DNA from: Sweltsa coloradensis
Lineage: Eukaryota > Arthropoda > Insecta > Plecoptera > Chloroperlidae
Direction of reading: 5' to 3'
NCBI GenBank assembly: GCA_024449915.1
Contig: JAMZAV010000792.1
Coordinates: 1-64,000 of the forward strand
DNA: 64,000 bases
Shown: piece by piece, positions 24,677 to 37,490 of the stretch
Position numbering within the stretch: position 1 is the first letter of the stretch
Layout: each line of letters opens with the position of its first letter
The notes under the pieces: generated by a model
Told to the model about the DNA's origin: nothing
Databases searched by the model: none
What the model saw: only the letters and a program-made list of their open reading frames with translations
Made by a program: the position numbers and the translations under genes

Positions 24677-27380
24677 ACACCAAGAGAATCCGGTAATCCA
24701 CGACTGTGTTTATATCTTTGAGAAGCTGCTCGTTGCTAAGATATAATTACACTCAAATAATTCTCGGTACGAGGTATCGTACACCAAGAACCATGATATG
24801 CATTTCCCTTAATTTTCGTTGCTTTTGTTGTCTCATTTTCTAATTGTTTATAATCATGTATTTCAAAAAGATATTTTTAAGTTACTTTACATTAAATAAT
24901 GGATGGGCGAAACTGATGGGAGGTGTCTGGTAATCAAGGAAAACTGATAGGTAGGTTTACTTCTTGATTGAACTCAAATTTTTATAAACTGCGCACATTA
25001 ATTCGATGAAATTCGAAATTTTATTTGAATTTGAAATTTGAATTGAATAAACAGCTATTTAAACGTAGTTTTCTAACTAAAACAACAGTATTATTTAACA
25101 AATATAAAAATCAAAAACTAATAGTTTAATTCTTGAGCAATCAATGACCAAAAAGAATAACTCAAAATAAATAAAATATTTTCAACAAAACACACACGCC
25201 ACATTACAACATGACACATGTCCCAAAAGTGCATTTTACCAAACATTTACATAAAAATGTAATAACCATTACAAATGCAATTGCTCACAATTGCACATTT
25301 TCCCAGGATAATTTGCAACATATTATTTCAAACTACGACCGGACGAGCTATAAATAAAATTTATAGAACAGAGACCGTAGAGTTTTGAAACTACATCACT
25401 CTGTTTCAATAATAAGAGTAAAGTCTTCCATCTCTCTCATCTTAACGTGTTCGATAGCCTCCTGTTAGGTTGCCCGCCCTGTTAACCGTCTGAACCGCCA
25501 CATCGGTGAGAAGTGTTAGTGTTGGCAATACTGTACCTCATACCAACCCATCTCTTTCCGAAGAATGACAAACGAGCGACTACACGTTTTATTTGATTTT
25601 TACGTCAGTCAAGGTATTTAGGGTGTGTCCTAGAATTCGAGTTCTTGAAATACATTGACCAGGTGTTCCCCAAGGTATGTATCTCGGGCCAATATTATTC
25701 ACAACATGCCAATCAGCCGGTTGTTTGAGCTGTCAAGTTGTATGTAAACACAAATTGCACCTAGAGATTTGAATACGTGAAATATGTGACGTTTGTTGAT
25801 TTTAAGTGTTTTTATCCTCAAATATAGAGATAAATATCGTAGTTACTTCTCGCCAAAACAGTGAATGGTGCAGGGAGTGTTATTGCCAACAGAACGGGTA
25901 ATAACTCATAATAAACATCATCGATTATCATGTTGTCGACATGTTATAGTATTAAACCCGAGACTGTGAATATGAAGTCAGTTATTATCGAATATTTACT
26001 TTTGCAATGTGCAGTACCGGACGAATTATTTACTTTTGGACCTAAAGTAAGATTTTGAAGACACTTTCATTCTAATTACGAAAAATAATTGATGTTATAC
26101 TTGTTAGTTTCCTATGCTATTTATAAATATAAAAGTAACAATCCACAATTTAAAAAATTGCTTCAATTAAATCTTCATAAACCCTCCAAATTCTATATTA
26201 TGAAGTTTTGAATTTAAATGTTTGAGTGTTACTTTACAATTAGTTACTACGCTATTTAGCCACATGAAGATGGGGGTGGGGGGCGGCGGCCAGTGCTCGC
26301 CTCTTACTTTCGGGGAGTTAATTACTCCCTTCGATAAATGGTGAAATCTCGGGATGATGGAGAATTGGGCCTAGCAACCATCTTATTTTCTTGGCTCCTA
26401 GATAGTCAGATAAATACTGTACCACATTTTACCTGGGCCCAGATGTGGAAATGATAGAAGTACATTCAACTCTTATATTCTAGTCTGTACGAGAAAAAAC
26501 GATAACCGCTATCTATACCTTATGAAAAACGGAACATCTTTTATAATAAAACACGAAATATGTTTTGTACAAAGTTTCATCATTTTATATGAAAATGTGA
26601 ACATATTAAATTTCATCTTCCCAATAAAAAAGTATTGGTAAAACATGAACTAATAAAACTGATAATACCAATACTCGTGGACTACTCAAGATATTTTTGA
26701 AATTTCATTTGCCAAACTTTCATCAACTTTAAAAACGTTACCTTTTCTCGGGAAAAGTAATCAAGTTTTTGTAGGTTGTCCGATTTCTAGGAACGACCTT
26801 GCACACACAGTAATATCTTCTTCTGTGTGGAATATTGAAACGGAAATAAGAAATTTTTACCTATAACATGTTAATATAGCTAATACATTTCATTCCAGGA
26901 AATAATATCGATTTCAACCATACCTGGTAACCCACATTCAATTATTACAACCGTACATGAGAACATATTAACTCGGGTGCGATGATGTTGTAGTAAATGA
27001 ATTAGTCTCACTTCGCTCAGCACTAAACGTTTCACCTTGAGACCGTTTCATTTGTGATGTCTGTGATGTGTTTATTTGAAAAGCAGATCTCGGTCTTGAC
27101 TGATGCACGCGATGGGCTTCAAATAGGTCCCGTGTGAAGAAGAGGCAGGAAATTGACTGTTTTGTTAGGAAAGAAGATTTATAGCTTAACATCTTAGAAA
27201 CGTGTTGGTTGAGTGAGGGAGATATCGATGAGCAGGTAGTTTTTCTTTGGGTATTAAAAATTATTTTACTTCTTAATTGAGTTTGTATTGAAATTTCGAA
27301 AAAGTATATTAGCAGTTGTCACATTGCTCTTATACGGTAGGACTTCAGCTTCTAACCAACCATCGGAAACTTCTATAAAA
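24677..27380. other. AT-rich intergenic DNA
   Basis: No gene is supported. Near 25460-25510 the minus strand carries a string like a tRNA D-arm (GTGGCGGTTCAGACGG) without a convincing box B, possibly a SINE remnant. Confidence 0.4.
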
Positions 27381-27382
27381 TT

Positions 27383-27614
27383 AAGGCAAAGGCAAAGGCA
27401 AAGGCAAAGGCAAAGGCAAAGGCAAAGGCAAAGGCAAAGGCAAAGGCAAAGGCAAAGGCAAAGGCAAAGGCAAAGGCAAAGGCAAAGGCAAAGGCAAGGG
27501 CACGGGCACGGGCACGGGCACGGGCACGGGCAGGGGCAGGGGCAGAGGCAGGGGCAGGGGCAGTGGCAGAGGCAGGGGCAGAGGCAGAGGCAGAGGCAGG
27601 GCAGAGGCAGAGGC
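27383..27614. repeat. Hexanucleotide array (AAGGCA, then variants)
   Basis: About 18 units of AAGGCA are followed by GGGCAC units (27495-27525) and then mixed GGGCAG/AGGCAG units. The unit changes in blocks along the array, as expected from local expansion of variant units. Both strands are open for 128 codons, reading alternating Gln-Arg and Gly-His on plus and Leu-Cys and Pro-Cys on minus. This is a by-product of the 6-bp period, and I do not call a gene. Confidence 0.95.
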
Positions 27615-28210
27615 GAAGACGAAGCTGTTTCAGATAGTCTCACCTCACACACACATGTTTTACTGTGGTGTTGACCCCCCTGGTCAGATCGATCTGAGCA
27701 ATTGTATCTTTCTCTCTCTGTCTGTTAAGTCCACTAAGACGAGTGGGTTGGGCGTAATTAAATCATCCTCTCAACTTCCTCCCAGCTCCAGACGATACAC
27801 ACAGTTGTGATCGGGTTTCTTCCTTGCGCCGATCAAGGGGTGAACGGCCATTGTTGTGTCTGTTGACCTCGTGGCTGTATTTCCATATTTTTCTTTTATT
27901 CTATTCGATTAAAGAACCGATTTACAAAGAAAAAAGATAAATACAAATACTGATTGTGCACACCTTAACTTAACGCTTTAACTATTAACACTAATTGGAA
28001 ACTACATAAATTTGATTTAAATACTTAAAACTACTGCACAATTCAATAATAGAAATACGATTTAATTTTCCAATTTCTATTACATTTCCACTTCTTCTCA
28101 AGTCATTTTCCACCAAATACTTACAAAACAAGCGCAGGTACGGGAGAACACAAAGTAGGGAGCGAAGCTACTTTTTCAACAGAGTAATGATCATGATCTG
28201 TAGAACTATA
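27615..28210. other. Intergenic DNA with a possible diverged repeat
   Basis: 27885-27960 resembles 7700-7790 (see there). Nothing else is supported. Confidence 0.4.
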
Positions 28211-28213
28211 ATA

Positions 28214-28607
28214 CACTACTCAAGATAAAAACAGAGATAACGATATTTCAAAGGTTAATCTACCTTCTTCATCAGGTTTTTTATGAGAGTTGAAAAAACA
28301 TGACAACTCAATGGGCTGCACAACAAACAAACACTGCTAACTACAAGTAAAACCGAAGTGCATCTAAGAAACATATAATAATAATATGTGGTTGGTGATG
28401 AAAAAGGTTAAATAGACTTTGAAATATCGTTATCTCTTATTAAAAATGAAACTATAAAACAGGTTATAACGTTGTTAATAAAAATTATTGGACTTTGCAC
28501 TGTTATCAATATTTTTATTTCAAATTTTTATTTAAAAATTTCTTTAATAACAGTGGATAGTCCAATGATTTTTTTTATCGTAATCTCTGTTTTTATTTTG
28601 AGTAGTG
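28214..28607. mobile_element. Foldback MITE-like element with TA flanks and nested inverted repeats
   Basis: The outer terminal inverted repeats are CACTACTCAAGATAAAAACA... at 28214 and its near-perfect complement ending ...TTTTGAGTAGTG at 28607, each about 31 bp, with TA on both sides. A TA target duplication is typical of Tc1/mariner-type elements; that link is inference. Two further inverted pairs lie inside: 28234-28253 with 28417-28436 (GAGATAACGATATTTCAAAG), and 28487-28506 with 28547-28566 (ATTGGACTTTGCACTGTTAT and a near complement). There is no coding capacity, so any movement would depend on a transposase encoded elsewhere. Confidence 0.82.
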
Positions 28608-28730
28608 TATAATCCTACAAATCATTATCATTAACCTGACCTTCTTTAAAATTGTTTAATTTTTTAAATATTAATCAACAGATTGTCGAAGAATAAACAA
28701 TTAAATTAAATCTAGAGCTTTCAAATATTT

Positions 28731-28912
28731 GGTGGAGGTGCCGGGTATGGAAAACTCCCCTAAAAACAAATGTTAGCCCGGCACCTAGACTTCCCGGGTC
28801 ACCAAACATTCTGCGTCGTCCTTGTTGAAGGTCAATGTCAACCCATAGCATGTCAATCGGAGGTCATGTTCGGTTTCTATCGTGGGACGTGACACGCACG
28901 GACGGACCCGGT
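28731..28912 (+). mobile_element. GGTGGAGGTGCC short dispersed family, best full copy
   Basis: Runs from GGTGGAGGTGCCGGGTAT through CACCAAACATTCTGCGTCG, TCCTTGTTGAAGGTCAATG and TCAATCGGAGGTCATGTTCG to GACGTGACACGCACGGACGG. It is about 180 bp. This is the most complete example and serves as the reference for the other copies. It has no coding capacity or long terminal inverted repeats. The 3' edge ends in a CGGA-type simple repeat, as in microsatellite-associated Helitron-related elements (HINE/mini-me types); that comparison is inference. Confidence 0.75.
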
Positions 28913-31620
28913 GATACTTATACGGAAGTTGTGATCCCTAATATAGTGGTCCTTGTTTTTAATAACCTTTTCAACGGTTGATTATTTATTTTCTCCTAGA
29001 TAACCGGTATAAACACACTAGCGCCAAGTAACTATACTCAACTATACATAACTAAACACACTAAAAATAGCCTTAACTAGAATAAATCTTAGTGAAAAAG
29101 TTTGATACCTATATGACACATTTTAAAAAACTTTTCATGTATCAAGTTGTCATCTGATTGATTTGCAATTTTGCATGGTTGTCAAGCAAGAATATAGCCA
29201 CTTTTATATAATCCAATATTACTCAACTTTATTGTGGATTGGCCACAAATAAATTTCTAAATTTATGAATTGTGACTATTTTACAAAAGTCCAAAAGCAG
29301 AAAAATCATTTTCAATTATTTTGAATTTTTTGTGATTTTTCTTTTAATGTTCTTGTATAGACACCTGTGGCTACATGACCATCACATCTGTGCAAAATTT
29401 GGAATCAAGATGATAATTTCTGGCTCAAGGAAGTTATCCTGAAAAAAGTCACTGGCATTGCCGACTTTTCAACCTACTTGTAATACGAATAAATCATATT
29501 TTCTTGTAACTAAAAATAGGCTAAATGTACATTTTACATCAATCATCGCTTCACCTTACTATTATTACGTACAGTGTTTCAGGACAAGGTCTTAAAATTA
29601 TATGTCTACATAGTCTAATTATATATTATGTAAAAATATTATTATACAGAAATATGATTTATGAGTGAGCATTCTATGTTCGTGACACCTATATTATTTA
29701 CCCCATTTCCTTCTTAAAAATACGCGTGCTATATTTTTAGTGCGTGATTCCTTTAGGCACGCTCGGCAGTGAGCTGGTTTCGTTTACCTTAGTTCACGCC
29801 ATGGTGTTTTAGTATACGCCAATTTCCAGTCTTAAAATAGCCTTGTATCAGACAATCTAAGCCTGCGTGCGCGATATAGGCTATTACAATTGAAGATTTG
29901 AATTCGAAAATAGAACAAATCCAGGATGTGGTGTTTGTTCCATTCGGTTTGCGTGATGCTTTAGAATATGTGACGTCACTTTTGTTATTGAAGAAGCGAC
30001 GCATTGACTTCTGGGAATCTAGACGGCGTTTACTTAATTTAATTGTGCCAAGGGTATAGATTGTTTCTTAGTAAACTTAGTTTGTAAATGAAGATAAGCG
30101 TTAAGAGAATTATAAACATTTGTTATACGTTTTGCATTTTAACTCCGACATATGCTTAATTTGAAATGTATGATATATTAAATTAATTTATTATATTTGG
30201 TACACTCTGCTGCACAAGGTGAGCAGTCACCAACTGTGTTTAGAGCTTCCAACCTCCATTACATCAGCTTGTTTATGAGTAAGGAAACAAACAATGACAA
30301 TTTGCTATTGTTTTTAACATTCTTCGTTGTAATTTTCTATGTCATACCTGTTTTTATTGTTACATAACAAGAATAAACAATAAATAAATAATAATGCAGA
30401 GAAAATGACCTGCAAAATATTTGACCTTAAATATTTTGTACAATGAGAAAAGCATAAAGTGAGAAAATTTTAAAATACATATTTAAAACAGAGCCATCAA
30501 ACACAATTTAAATGTTTTTTGCCAAGAATAAACATTCAGAATAAACGGTGGCTATTTCATGAAGGTTCGTCTATTTCCAAAAAAACAAATTATGAATCCA
30601 GCCAATCTTACGTTATTATTGTATATTGACGCTGTCTATTGCGTATGACATTGAAGTTTATAATTAAAATATACCACATCATAATAACAACATTATACTA
30701 TTTAGGGGTTAAGAAAATGTTTTCTGTAATTAGACGTATTGAAAATCCTACTCGTACACCATGGATTGACATACTCCATACACACACCTCAGTAAGATAA
30801 TTCCATAACTTAATTGTTATCATTTGAGAAAGCCTTGTGCATTTACCCTTTACTTACAGATGTTGTTGAAACTCTGTGGATTGTAGAAGAAGGCAGTTGG
30901 AACGAAATTCCGTTTTATTAAAATTAATAACAAACACGCTACTACGAAGTTAGGAATGGACCCTATACTTAGCGGCGAACGAGATTAAACTTGCTTTTAA
31001 CTCAATACCCGGCGATTCCCAACTGAAATGTCATTTCGCATCAAGATAAAGAATATCGGCCAGAAGTCACACCCCTAAATATTTGCATACTACTTTATCC
31101 TTGCTATGAGGATAGACTAGGCCCTACAGTAATAATTCGTAAGGTTAAAGGAAATTAACTACTGGTCTTCTAAAGATAATGATACATTTCTTACGATGTA
31201 ACTAAATGATTTAATCGTAGATGCGGAATGTTATAAACTAATGGCAATTATCATAAACCTTAAAAACCAAACCATTGAACGATCTGAACAAGAGTATACT
31301 TTAAAACCAGCAGACTATAATTACCGTCAACAAAGAAGCTAAATATTGCAACCTATTAGGTTCTACTATTCATCCTTTTATATAATTACATTTCGTTTTT
31401 TAACACTTTTCTATATTCTGTTCATTTCAATATGTATGTATTTCTTTTAACATATTATATCTTAATGTTAATTGTATTGGGTCAGTGTCTGTGTACTTAC
31501 GAAAAACACAATACGTGAATAAACTGATATTTGACTAAATTTTAGTAAATCCAACAGCTCTTAACATTTCTAGATTTGATTAGTCGGGAAACACTCCCGT
31601 AGGTGGAATTGTTAATATTT
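28913..31620. other. AT-rich intergenic DNA
   Basis: No gene, RNA or defined repeat is supported. Confidence 0.45.
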
Positions 31621-31625
31621 CTTAT

Positions 31626-31736
31626 AATTCAGAAGTTAAAAAATCCATCCCAATCGGGGTTCTAAGGCGTCTACCTGGAATGTGAAAGACTCGGGTTCGA
31701 ACCCCGATCGGGATGGATTTTTTTAACTTCTGAATT
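31626..31736 (+). mobile_element. Inverted tRNA-derived SINE copy, family S2
   Basis: The right arm is the 3' part of an S2 copy: TCGGGTTCGAACCCCGATCG (T arm, box B), GGGATGGATTTTTTT and AACTTCTGAATT. The left arm, 31626-31662, is the near-perfect reverse complement of 31699-31736. Between the arms lies AAGGCGTCTACCTGGAATG, matching the S2 anticodon-arm region at 19924. The tRNA 5' half is therefore replaced by an inverted copy of the 3' half and tail, giving a foldback of about 37-bp arms. Confidence 0.78.
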
Positions 31737-31741
31737 TTATT

Positions 31742-33585
31742 AAATATTAGCTCTTAACATAATGACACGTTTTCGTTCTAAAGTTAGAAGAGTTCATGTT
31801 TGCATTATACATATATATTCAAAACATTTAAGTGGATATAAATTATCTAATTATACCATGAAAACATTCCAATATAAGGTTTTGAATATAATGACATGTA
31901 TAAAATACATGAAATAGAAATATACAAGCATTATTAATCTTTTGACATCAAATTCGTTAATGAGTAAATCAACTTTAAGCACTTTGACATGATTATTCCG
32001 AAGAAGAGATATTTTCAATAAAGGTTGAACACTTACTTTTGGAATCGCCCCGCTCATTGCTCTAGTACAAACTTAACAGTTTTCAACGACGTGTCTCGAA
32101 TGTTTCAAACGACGTTCACAGTAACCAAATGAGTCTTTAAACTAATTAAACCGACCTATAATTTAAATTGAAGATAACAGGATATTGTCCCACCGTCTCA
32201 GAAGAGCTCCACTCGAAAACTGTTTGCTGAAAACCTCTCTTAAGAAAACGTAAAACCATTATTACAATATCGACACGTCTCGTATTTGCACGTGACCTGA
32301 TTACATACAAAGTGTTCCTTGGTCTTTCATTATCGTAACGTTTAGTTCTATGTGTTGTGCAGAAAATAGTAAAACTTCTGATAATGACATGACACCTAAT
32401 TTAATAAGGGAACGCCGCCAACATTATTAAAAGCTATAGCGAAACTAATGTTTTAATTTGCCATCTCTAGAACATATAAAAAGTGCAACAACCGTGTAAT
32501 TCGTTTAAGTAGCAAGTAAACTCTTTTACGGTACTCAACAATGTTGTGTTAGAATGGTATCTAATAATGTTGGAAATTAATTTGGAAGTACCGTGCCTAT
32601 GTAAGCATTTACCACCGATCTAAATATACTATAATTATTTGCACGCAAGTTTGACCTAGACATATTTTTCTTAATACGTTGTCGCCCTTATTCTACGAGC
32701 AATGAGCACATCTCTATTTTATAAATACTTCATTAATGTATTAAAATTTAATTGTTAGTTGATTTATTCATGCATATTATATTTTATAACTAGGCAACAA
32801 TATGTAAATAATGTAGATTATCTACATTATCTAGCTTTATCGAAACTCACTTTAGAACTTCCAATACCAAAAGAGACCTACAGAGAGATATTTAGCTTGA
32901 TTCGTTTAGGTCTACGGCGTCTGGAAATGAGATCCTTTCCAGAGATAATCTTATATTCAAACGTCATTTGTAAACAAATAGAAAATCAGTTTTTAATTTT
33001 TAAACACATGTTTTGTTGCTGGCTTTGTGGATCCGATTTTAATGCTTTATAGAACGCACAATAGTGTTGTTTTAGAACTTACTATAACACGTGATTATTA
33101 TCGTAAAGCTTATGATAAGTATAGTTTTTATAAATTTTGTTTCAGATTCACAACTCGAGTCTGTGACAGTTGGTTCTATCACAACGATTTTGGAGGACAC
33201 GATCGAAATAATTTCGATTTTTGTATTTTTGTGTTTTCGAGCATGCTCAGTTTTGAGTCCATATGTTCATAATAGCAAATGACGATTCGCATATCGGTTA
33301 AGTAGCCAGTCGAACAAGTAAGCGATGCTCTACCATGGTAAATACTTGACACGTTTTGTAGTTACCTGGATGGGCAGCATTTACAACGCACATCAACACC
33401 ACACGAACAAAATATACAGGCAGGTGAGAAGCAGATTCGATTTCCAGGGAGAAATCAAAGGTTCCGCTACGTAAATGTTTATGTTCCCTGGGGAAACATT
33501 GGGAACAATACAGGATATATTTAGAACAGGTGGGGAAACCACTTGTCAAACATAGTACGCGAAACCACAAGAATATAGGTCCATT
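31742..33585. other. AT-rich intergenic DNA
   Basis: A short palindrome (ATAATGTAGA and TCTACATTAT) is at 32808-32830. Frames of 81-105 codons (32759-33052, 33298-33615) show no recognised domain. No gene is supported. Confidence 0.4.
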
Positions 33586-33591
33586 AACTTG

Positions 33592-34020
33592 GCCCCCCCA
33601 CATTGGAATTTCCAAATAAAAACTTGTCCACGAAATGTGCTCGTTTTGTGCTGAAATGTGCCGTAGATAAATCGTTTTGAGCAGGTCACGTTTGGGGGCA
33701 ATTGCAAAGTCAATGTGGGGGGGCCAAGTTAATGGCTAGCCCCCCACATTGGAATTTTCCAAAATGAAAATTTGCCACGAAAGTGCTCGTTTTTTGCTGA
33801 AAGTGCCGTAGTTAAATTTTGAGCAGGTTACGCGTGTTTGGGAAAATTGCAATAAATGTGGGGGGCCAAGTTAAAGGATAGCCCCCCCCCCCCAAACATA
33901 AAAATTTCAAATTAACACTTGTCCCGAAATGTGCCGTTGGTAATCTTTTTAAAGCGGGCACTTTGGGAGAAATTGCCAAGCATGTTGTTTTTTTTTGGGG
34001 AGGGGGCATGTTTTGGCCCA
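33592..34020 (+). repeat. Outer satellite, left arm (~150-bp units with C/G-run borders)
   Basis: About three units, each opening with a C run and CATTGGAATTTCC, then CTTGTCCACGAAATGTGC, GCTGAAATGTGCCGTAG and GAGCAGGTCACG, and closing with a G run, CCAAGTTAATGGCTAGC and the next C run. The same unit occurs in the opposite orientation at 40420-40735. Unit 1 is the cleanest; units 2 and 3 lose bases progressively. Confidence 0.85.
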
Positions 34021-34286
34021 AAAAAAGTACTATTAAGTCCTTTTTTTAAAAATCACTGCTTTTAATGATGATGATGATTTGAATGCTTACGTATCATATT
34101 AATGCCCAAGTCTATTCGAGACTTAAAAAAAAAGGTGTTCAAAATAAAAAAAAAAAAAAGATGAGGGGTGCGGATGAGGGAAAAGGGACAATTAAAAACA
34201 ACCCATGCCTTAGGGGGGTTTTCGAACACCGCCCCTAAGTATCATAACTTCAACCTGCGCCTAGGGCACAGGGACAATAAATTTAG
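34021..34286. other. Low-complexity A/T- and G-rich spacer
   Basis: Homopolymer-rich sequence of doubtful accuracy; no feature is supported. Confidence 0.4.
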
Positions 34287-35035
34287 GGATGAGGTAGCGG
34301 GTAGCGAGCGAAGCGAAGTTTCCCATTTCAACCTGGAGAAAAAAATCCGGAATCTTTTTTTTTTCCTTTTGTATTTTTGTGTGTCTGTTAACACGTTTCC
34401 CGGCAAACCGAACCCTTGAGATGAAATTTTAGGAGGCCCTTCAAAATCTCTGAACTTAAAAATGCACGTTTTTGAGGCAAACGGAAAAATTTTTTCAAAA
34501 AAAAACGAAATTTTTACGATTTTTTTCAAATTTTAAAAAATTTCTTTGACTTATAACTCCTACATGTTTTATCCGTTTGAAATGGATTTTTTCCCAAGAA
34601 CCTTAATTTATAATTAAGATTTCGTGTAAAATTTAAGCGAAATCGAAAAAATATTTTCATAAAAAATCGAAATTTTACGATTTTTTTTTTTTTAAAAAAA
34701 TTTCTTTGACTTATAAACACATACATGCTTTATCCTATTGTAATATTTTTTCATAAACCCTTATTGTATAAATTAAATAATCTGGAAAATTTGGCGAAAA
34801 GAAAAAAATTATTTCTTTAAAAAACGCAATTTTACTTTTTTTTTTTTTTTAAAAATTACAATTTATTAAAAAAATTAAATAAATTAAATTTAATTTTTTA
34901 TTAATTTAAATTTTAAATTTTTTAAAAAATTCAACTTAGTAAGATTTTTCCCAGAAAAACAAAAAATCCGCAAACACAGGGCGCTCACACCAATTACCCA
35001 TCCAAAACGCGGGGGGGATTAAGCTTTTTCCCTAT
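34287..35035 (+). mobile_element. Helitron-like non-autonomous element, copy 3, degraded
   Basis: Shows the start (GGATGAG...GTAGCGAGCGAAGCGAAG), the GGAGAAAAAAATCCGGAAT block, repeated internal units with TACATGTTTTATCCG, and a decayed end (CCCATCC, AACGCGGGG, CCTATT). Compared with copies 1 and 4 it has many single-base losses and lengthened A/T runs, so either the copy is old or the consensus here is poor. Confidence 0.65.
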
Positions 35036-36395
35036 TATTATCACAAAACCGAAAATTTTACATGTTTAATTGCATTTCCAAAAAAGGAAATTTTGTTATT
35101 TTTTTAGTGCAATGAAATAAAGAATCAACCAAACTCAGTAAATGTTTAAAATTACTTTTTTACAAAGCCTTAGAAAAACTATTTGAAAAACATTACTACA
35201 AATGTGAAAAGTAATAAATAATTATCAATAAAATGAAAATTATTTTTTTTAGAATTTTGATTAAATTGTTTACAGTTTTCCCCAAAAAAATTTGATATAT
35301 TACGACCGCAAAAATAAAACATAAAATATGTTGCTGAATGGGAATGCCTGTTACGAGCGCGGTATTTAATAGAATTTATTTATTTTTAACAAAAGAAAAA
35401 GACGAGTTTTGAAAACCCACGGAGGGATGAACCTGCACGTGAAAGGTCAACGATATCAAACATTCTTGAATTTTCTTTGCGTCACGCGCCTTTTGCGGGG
35501 TCATGAAATCGAGGTTTCCTTTGATATGACGTAAAAATTAGTTTTAAAAAAGGACAATTTGGCAAATTTTGTTATTTAAAATTATGATAAAAATAAAAAA
35601 GCTATTATTCGTTTTTAAAAAACAAACCCAAATATATTAATTTCATATAAAGATTTTATTCTCAATAAAATAGTACATTGACCAAAAATTTCCCCATATT
35701 CTTAAAGATTTTCATTTTTCGGTGATAAATTTTAAAAGATTAAAAATGAAGATAAAAAAAGTCTTAACACTGGTGCCCCTGGCGACAACATGTCATTTTA
35801 TCTAGCGTAAAATACAGACTTTATTTTTTAAAATTATACCCGACATATTGTGGGTGATTGAAGGCTTCACGTGGGAAAATTTACTTATTATACAAAAAAA
35901 CTGTGAAAGATTTGAAAAGACATGTTGAAATTCATAAGTGCATCAAGAAGAATAAAACCGTGGCAAATCGCGCCCAGATTTTGGAAAACGTTGTCATGAA
36001 AAGGTAATCATGGAGGTAAGTTATTACCCCACTTCTTTTGTGCATGATTCGTGTGCATGATGCATGTGTAGCCATTAAACTATTTTATTCTTTTTCACCG
36101 ACGTAACGTTTATATTTGAAATTTTTTTGGGTCATCAATCGCATTTTAATGGAAACACATTTGGGTTTTAATTTCCTTTCTTGAAAATATGAAAAAACAT
36201 AATCCAAAATTTCATGCACAGGCTATGATAGAGAACACGGGAAATACTAAGTATTATATCAAGTTTATTGTTTATCTGCGGTCTAAGTATCTAGTCAAAC
36301 TCTTATCTTGATTTCCATAAAAAAAATCGAACCAAAGATTGCTAATTGGCTGTAAAATCAAAAGATAGAGGGTGAAAAAAAGCAAACAAATGAAA
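35036..36395. other. AT-rich sequence of low apparent quality
   Basis: No gene or defined repeat is supported. Confidence 0.4.
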
Positions 36396-36981
36396 AATTA
36401 ATTTAGCCCCCCCACTTGAAAAGGCGAATATTTGCGAAAAAAAAGGGGGGTGAAAAAATCCAAACGCTGGAAGAAAAAAGCTGCATTTTGGGTGCGTAAA
36501 TTTTGCTATTTTTTTTTACAAAAGTGTGGGAAATGTAATTTTGCTTGGAGGGATCTGTGTATTTTTTTTCAAATTTAAACCCCTTTGGGTGAAAAAATTT
36601 AGAATTTTTTTTTGACAGTGAAAAAAATAGCTGTAATTTAGAGCCCGGGTATGACTGCCCAAAATGCCCTTTTATTTAACATTTACTTGGCTTCCCCATT
36701 TTCTCTATGCATATTTGAAAAAACAAAAGGGTCAAAAATCCAAAAGGGGGTGCAAAAAGTTGCTCAAATAGTGCATAAATATGGCTAGGTTTTTGGGTTC
36801 GATTTCGAAAGGGGGCAGCCACTATTAACTGGGCCCCCCCCTTTTGTCTTGCTTATTTTTTCAAAAGGGTTTTGTGGTGAAAAATTCGGGGTTAGGGGTG
36901 AAATAAGTGCAATAAATGAAACTAATTTGGGGTTGAAATTTTAAATAGAGGACCCAAGTTAAGGGGGCCCCATTAAGTTAG
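36396..36981 (-). repeat. Inner satellite, left arm (~140-bp units)
   Basis: Carries reversed units of the inner satellite seen on the right at 37047-37490: blocks such as GGTGAAAAATTCGGGGTTAG and GTGCAATAAATG next to long G and C runs. Units here are ragged and hard to count. Confidence 0.65.

Positions 36982-37046
<65 letters not shown>
36982..37046. repeat. Poly(C) tract of 65 nt
   Basis: An uninterrupted run of 65 C. It lies close to the centre of both inverted satellite sets. A C run of this length could form i-motif or, on the other strand, G-quadruplex structures. It is also a classic place for consensus length errors, so the exact length should not be trusted. Confidence 0.9.
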
Positions 37047-37048
<2 letters not shown>

Positions 37049-37490
37049 GATTTTCAAAAACCCAACTACGCCATATTTTTGCACTATTTTTTGCCCCAAA
37101 AATAACCACCAATTTTGATTTTTCACCAGTCAAAAAAAAGAGTATTTACTAATCCAGTGGGGGGAGCCAACTTACGACACCCCCCCCCCCCCCCCCCCAT
37201 CCAACGTTTGCATTCTATAGGCACCTAATTATTCACTATTTTTCACCAAAACCCCAACAATTTTGAATTTTGCACCATCAAATAACAGAGTTTATTTAAC
37301 AAAATAGTGGGTGGGGGGGGGCAACTTAATAAAAAACCAAATTGCGAATTTAAAAAAAAACAACTACGCCATTTTTTTGCACTATTTTTGCACCAAATAC
37401 ACTACCAATTTTGTTTTTTGCACCCGTCAAATAATGAGTTTTTAAAATCCGTGGGGGGGGGGCAATTAATGACTGCCCCCCCCCATTTTA
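37047..37490 (+). repeat. Inner satellite, right arm (~140-bp units)
   Basis: Three recognisable units with AACTACGCCATATTTTTGC, a CACCAATTTTGATTTTTCACC-like stretch and GTCAAATAA...GAGTTT, separated by G and C runs (for example C19 at 37180-37198). They are inverted relative to 36396-36981. Confidence 0.75.

Noticed and set aside
27266..27674. Two 128-codon frames, Cys/Leu-rich and Gln/Arg-rich
   Set aside because: Both are produced by the hexanucleotide array; no start context, splice sites or flanking coding sequence.
33298..33615. 105-codon minus-strand frame
   Set aside because: No domain; it runs into the satellite border and has no compositional difference from the flanks.
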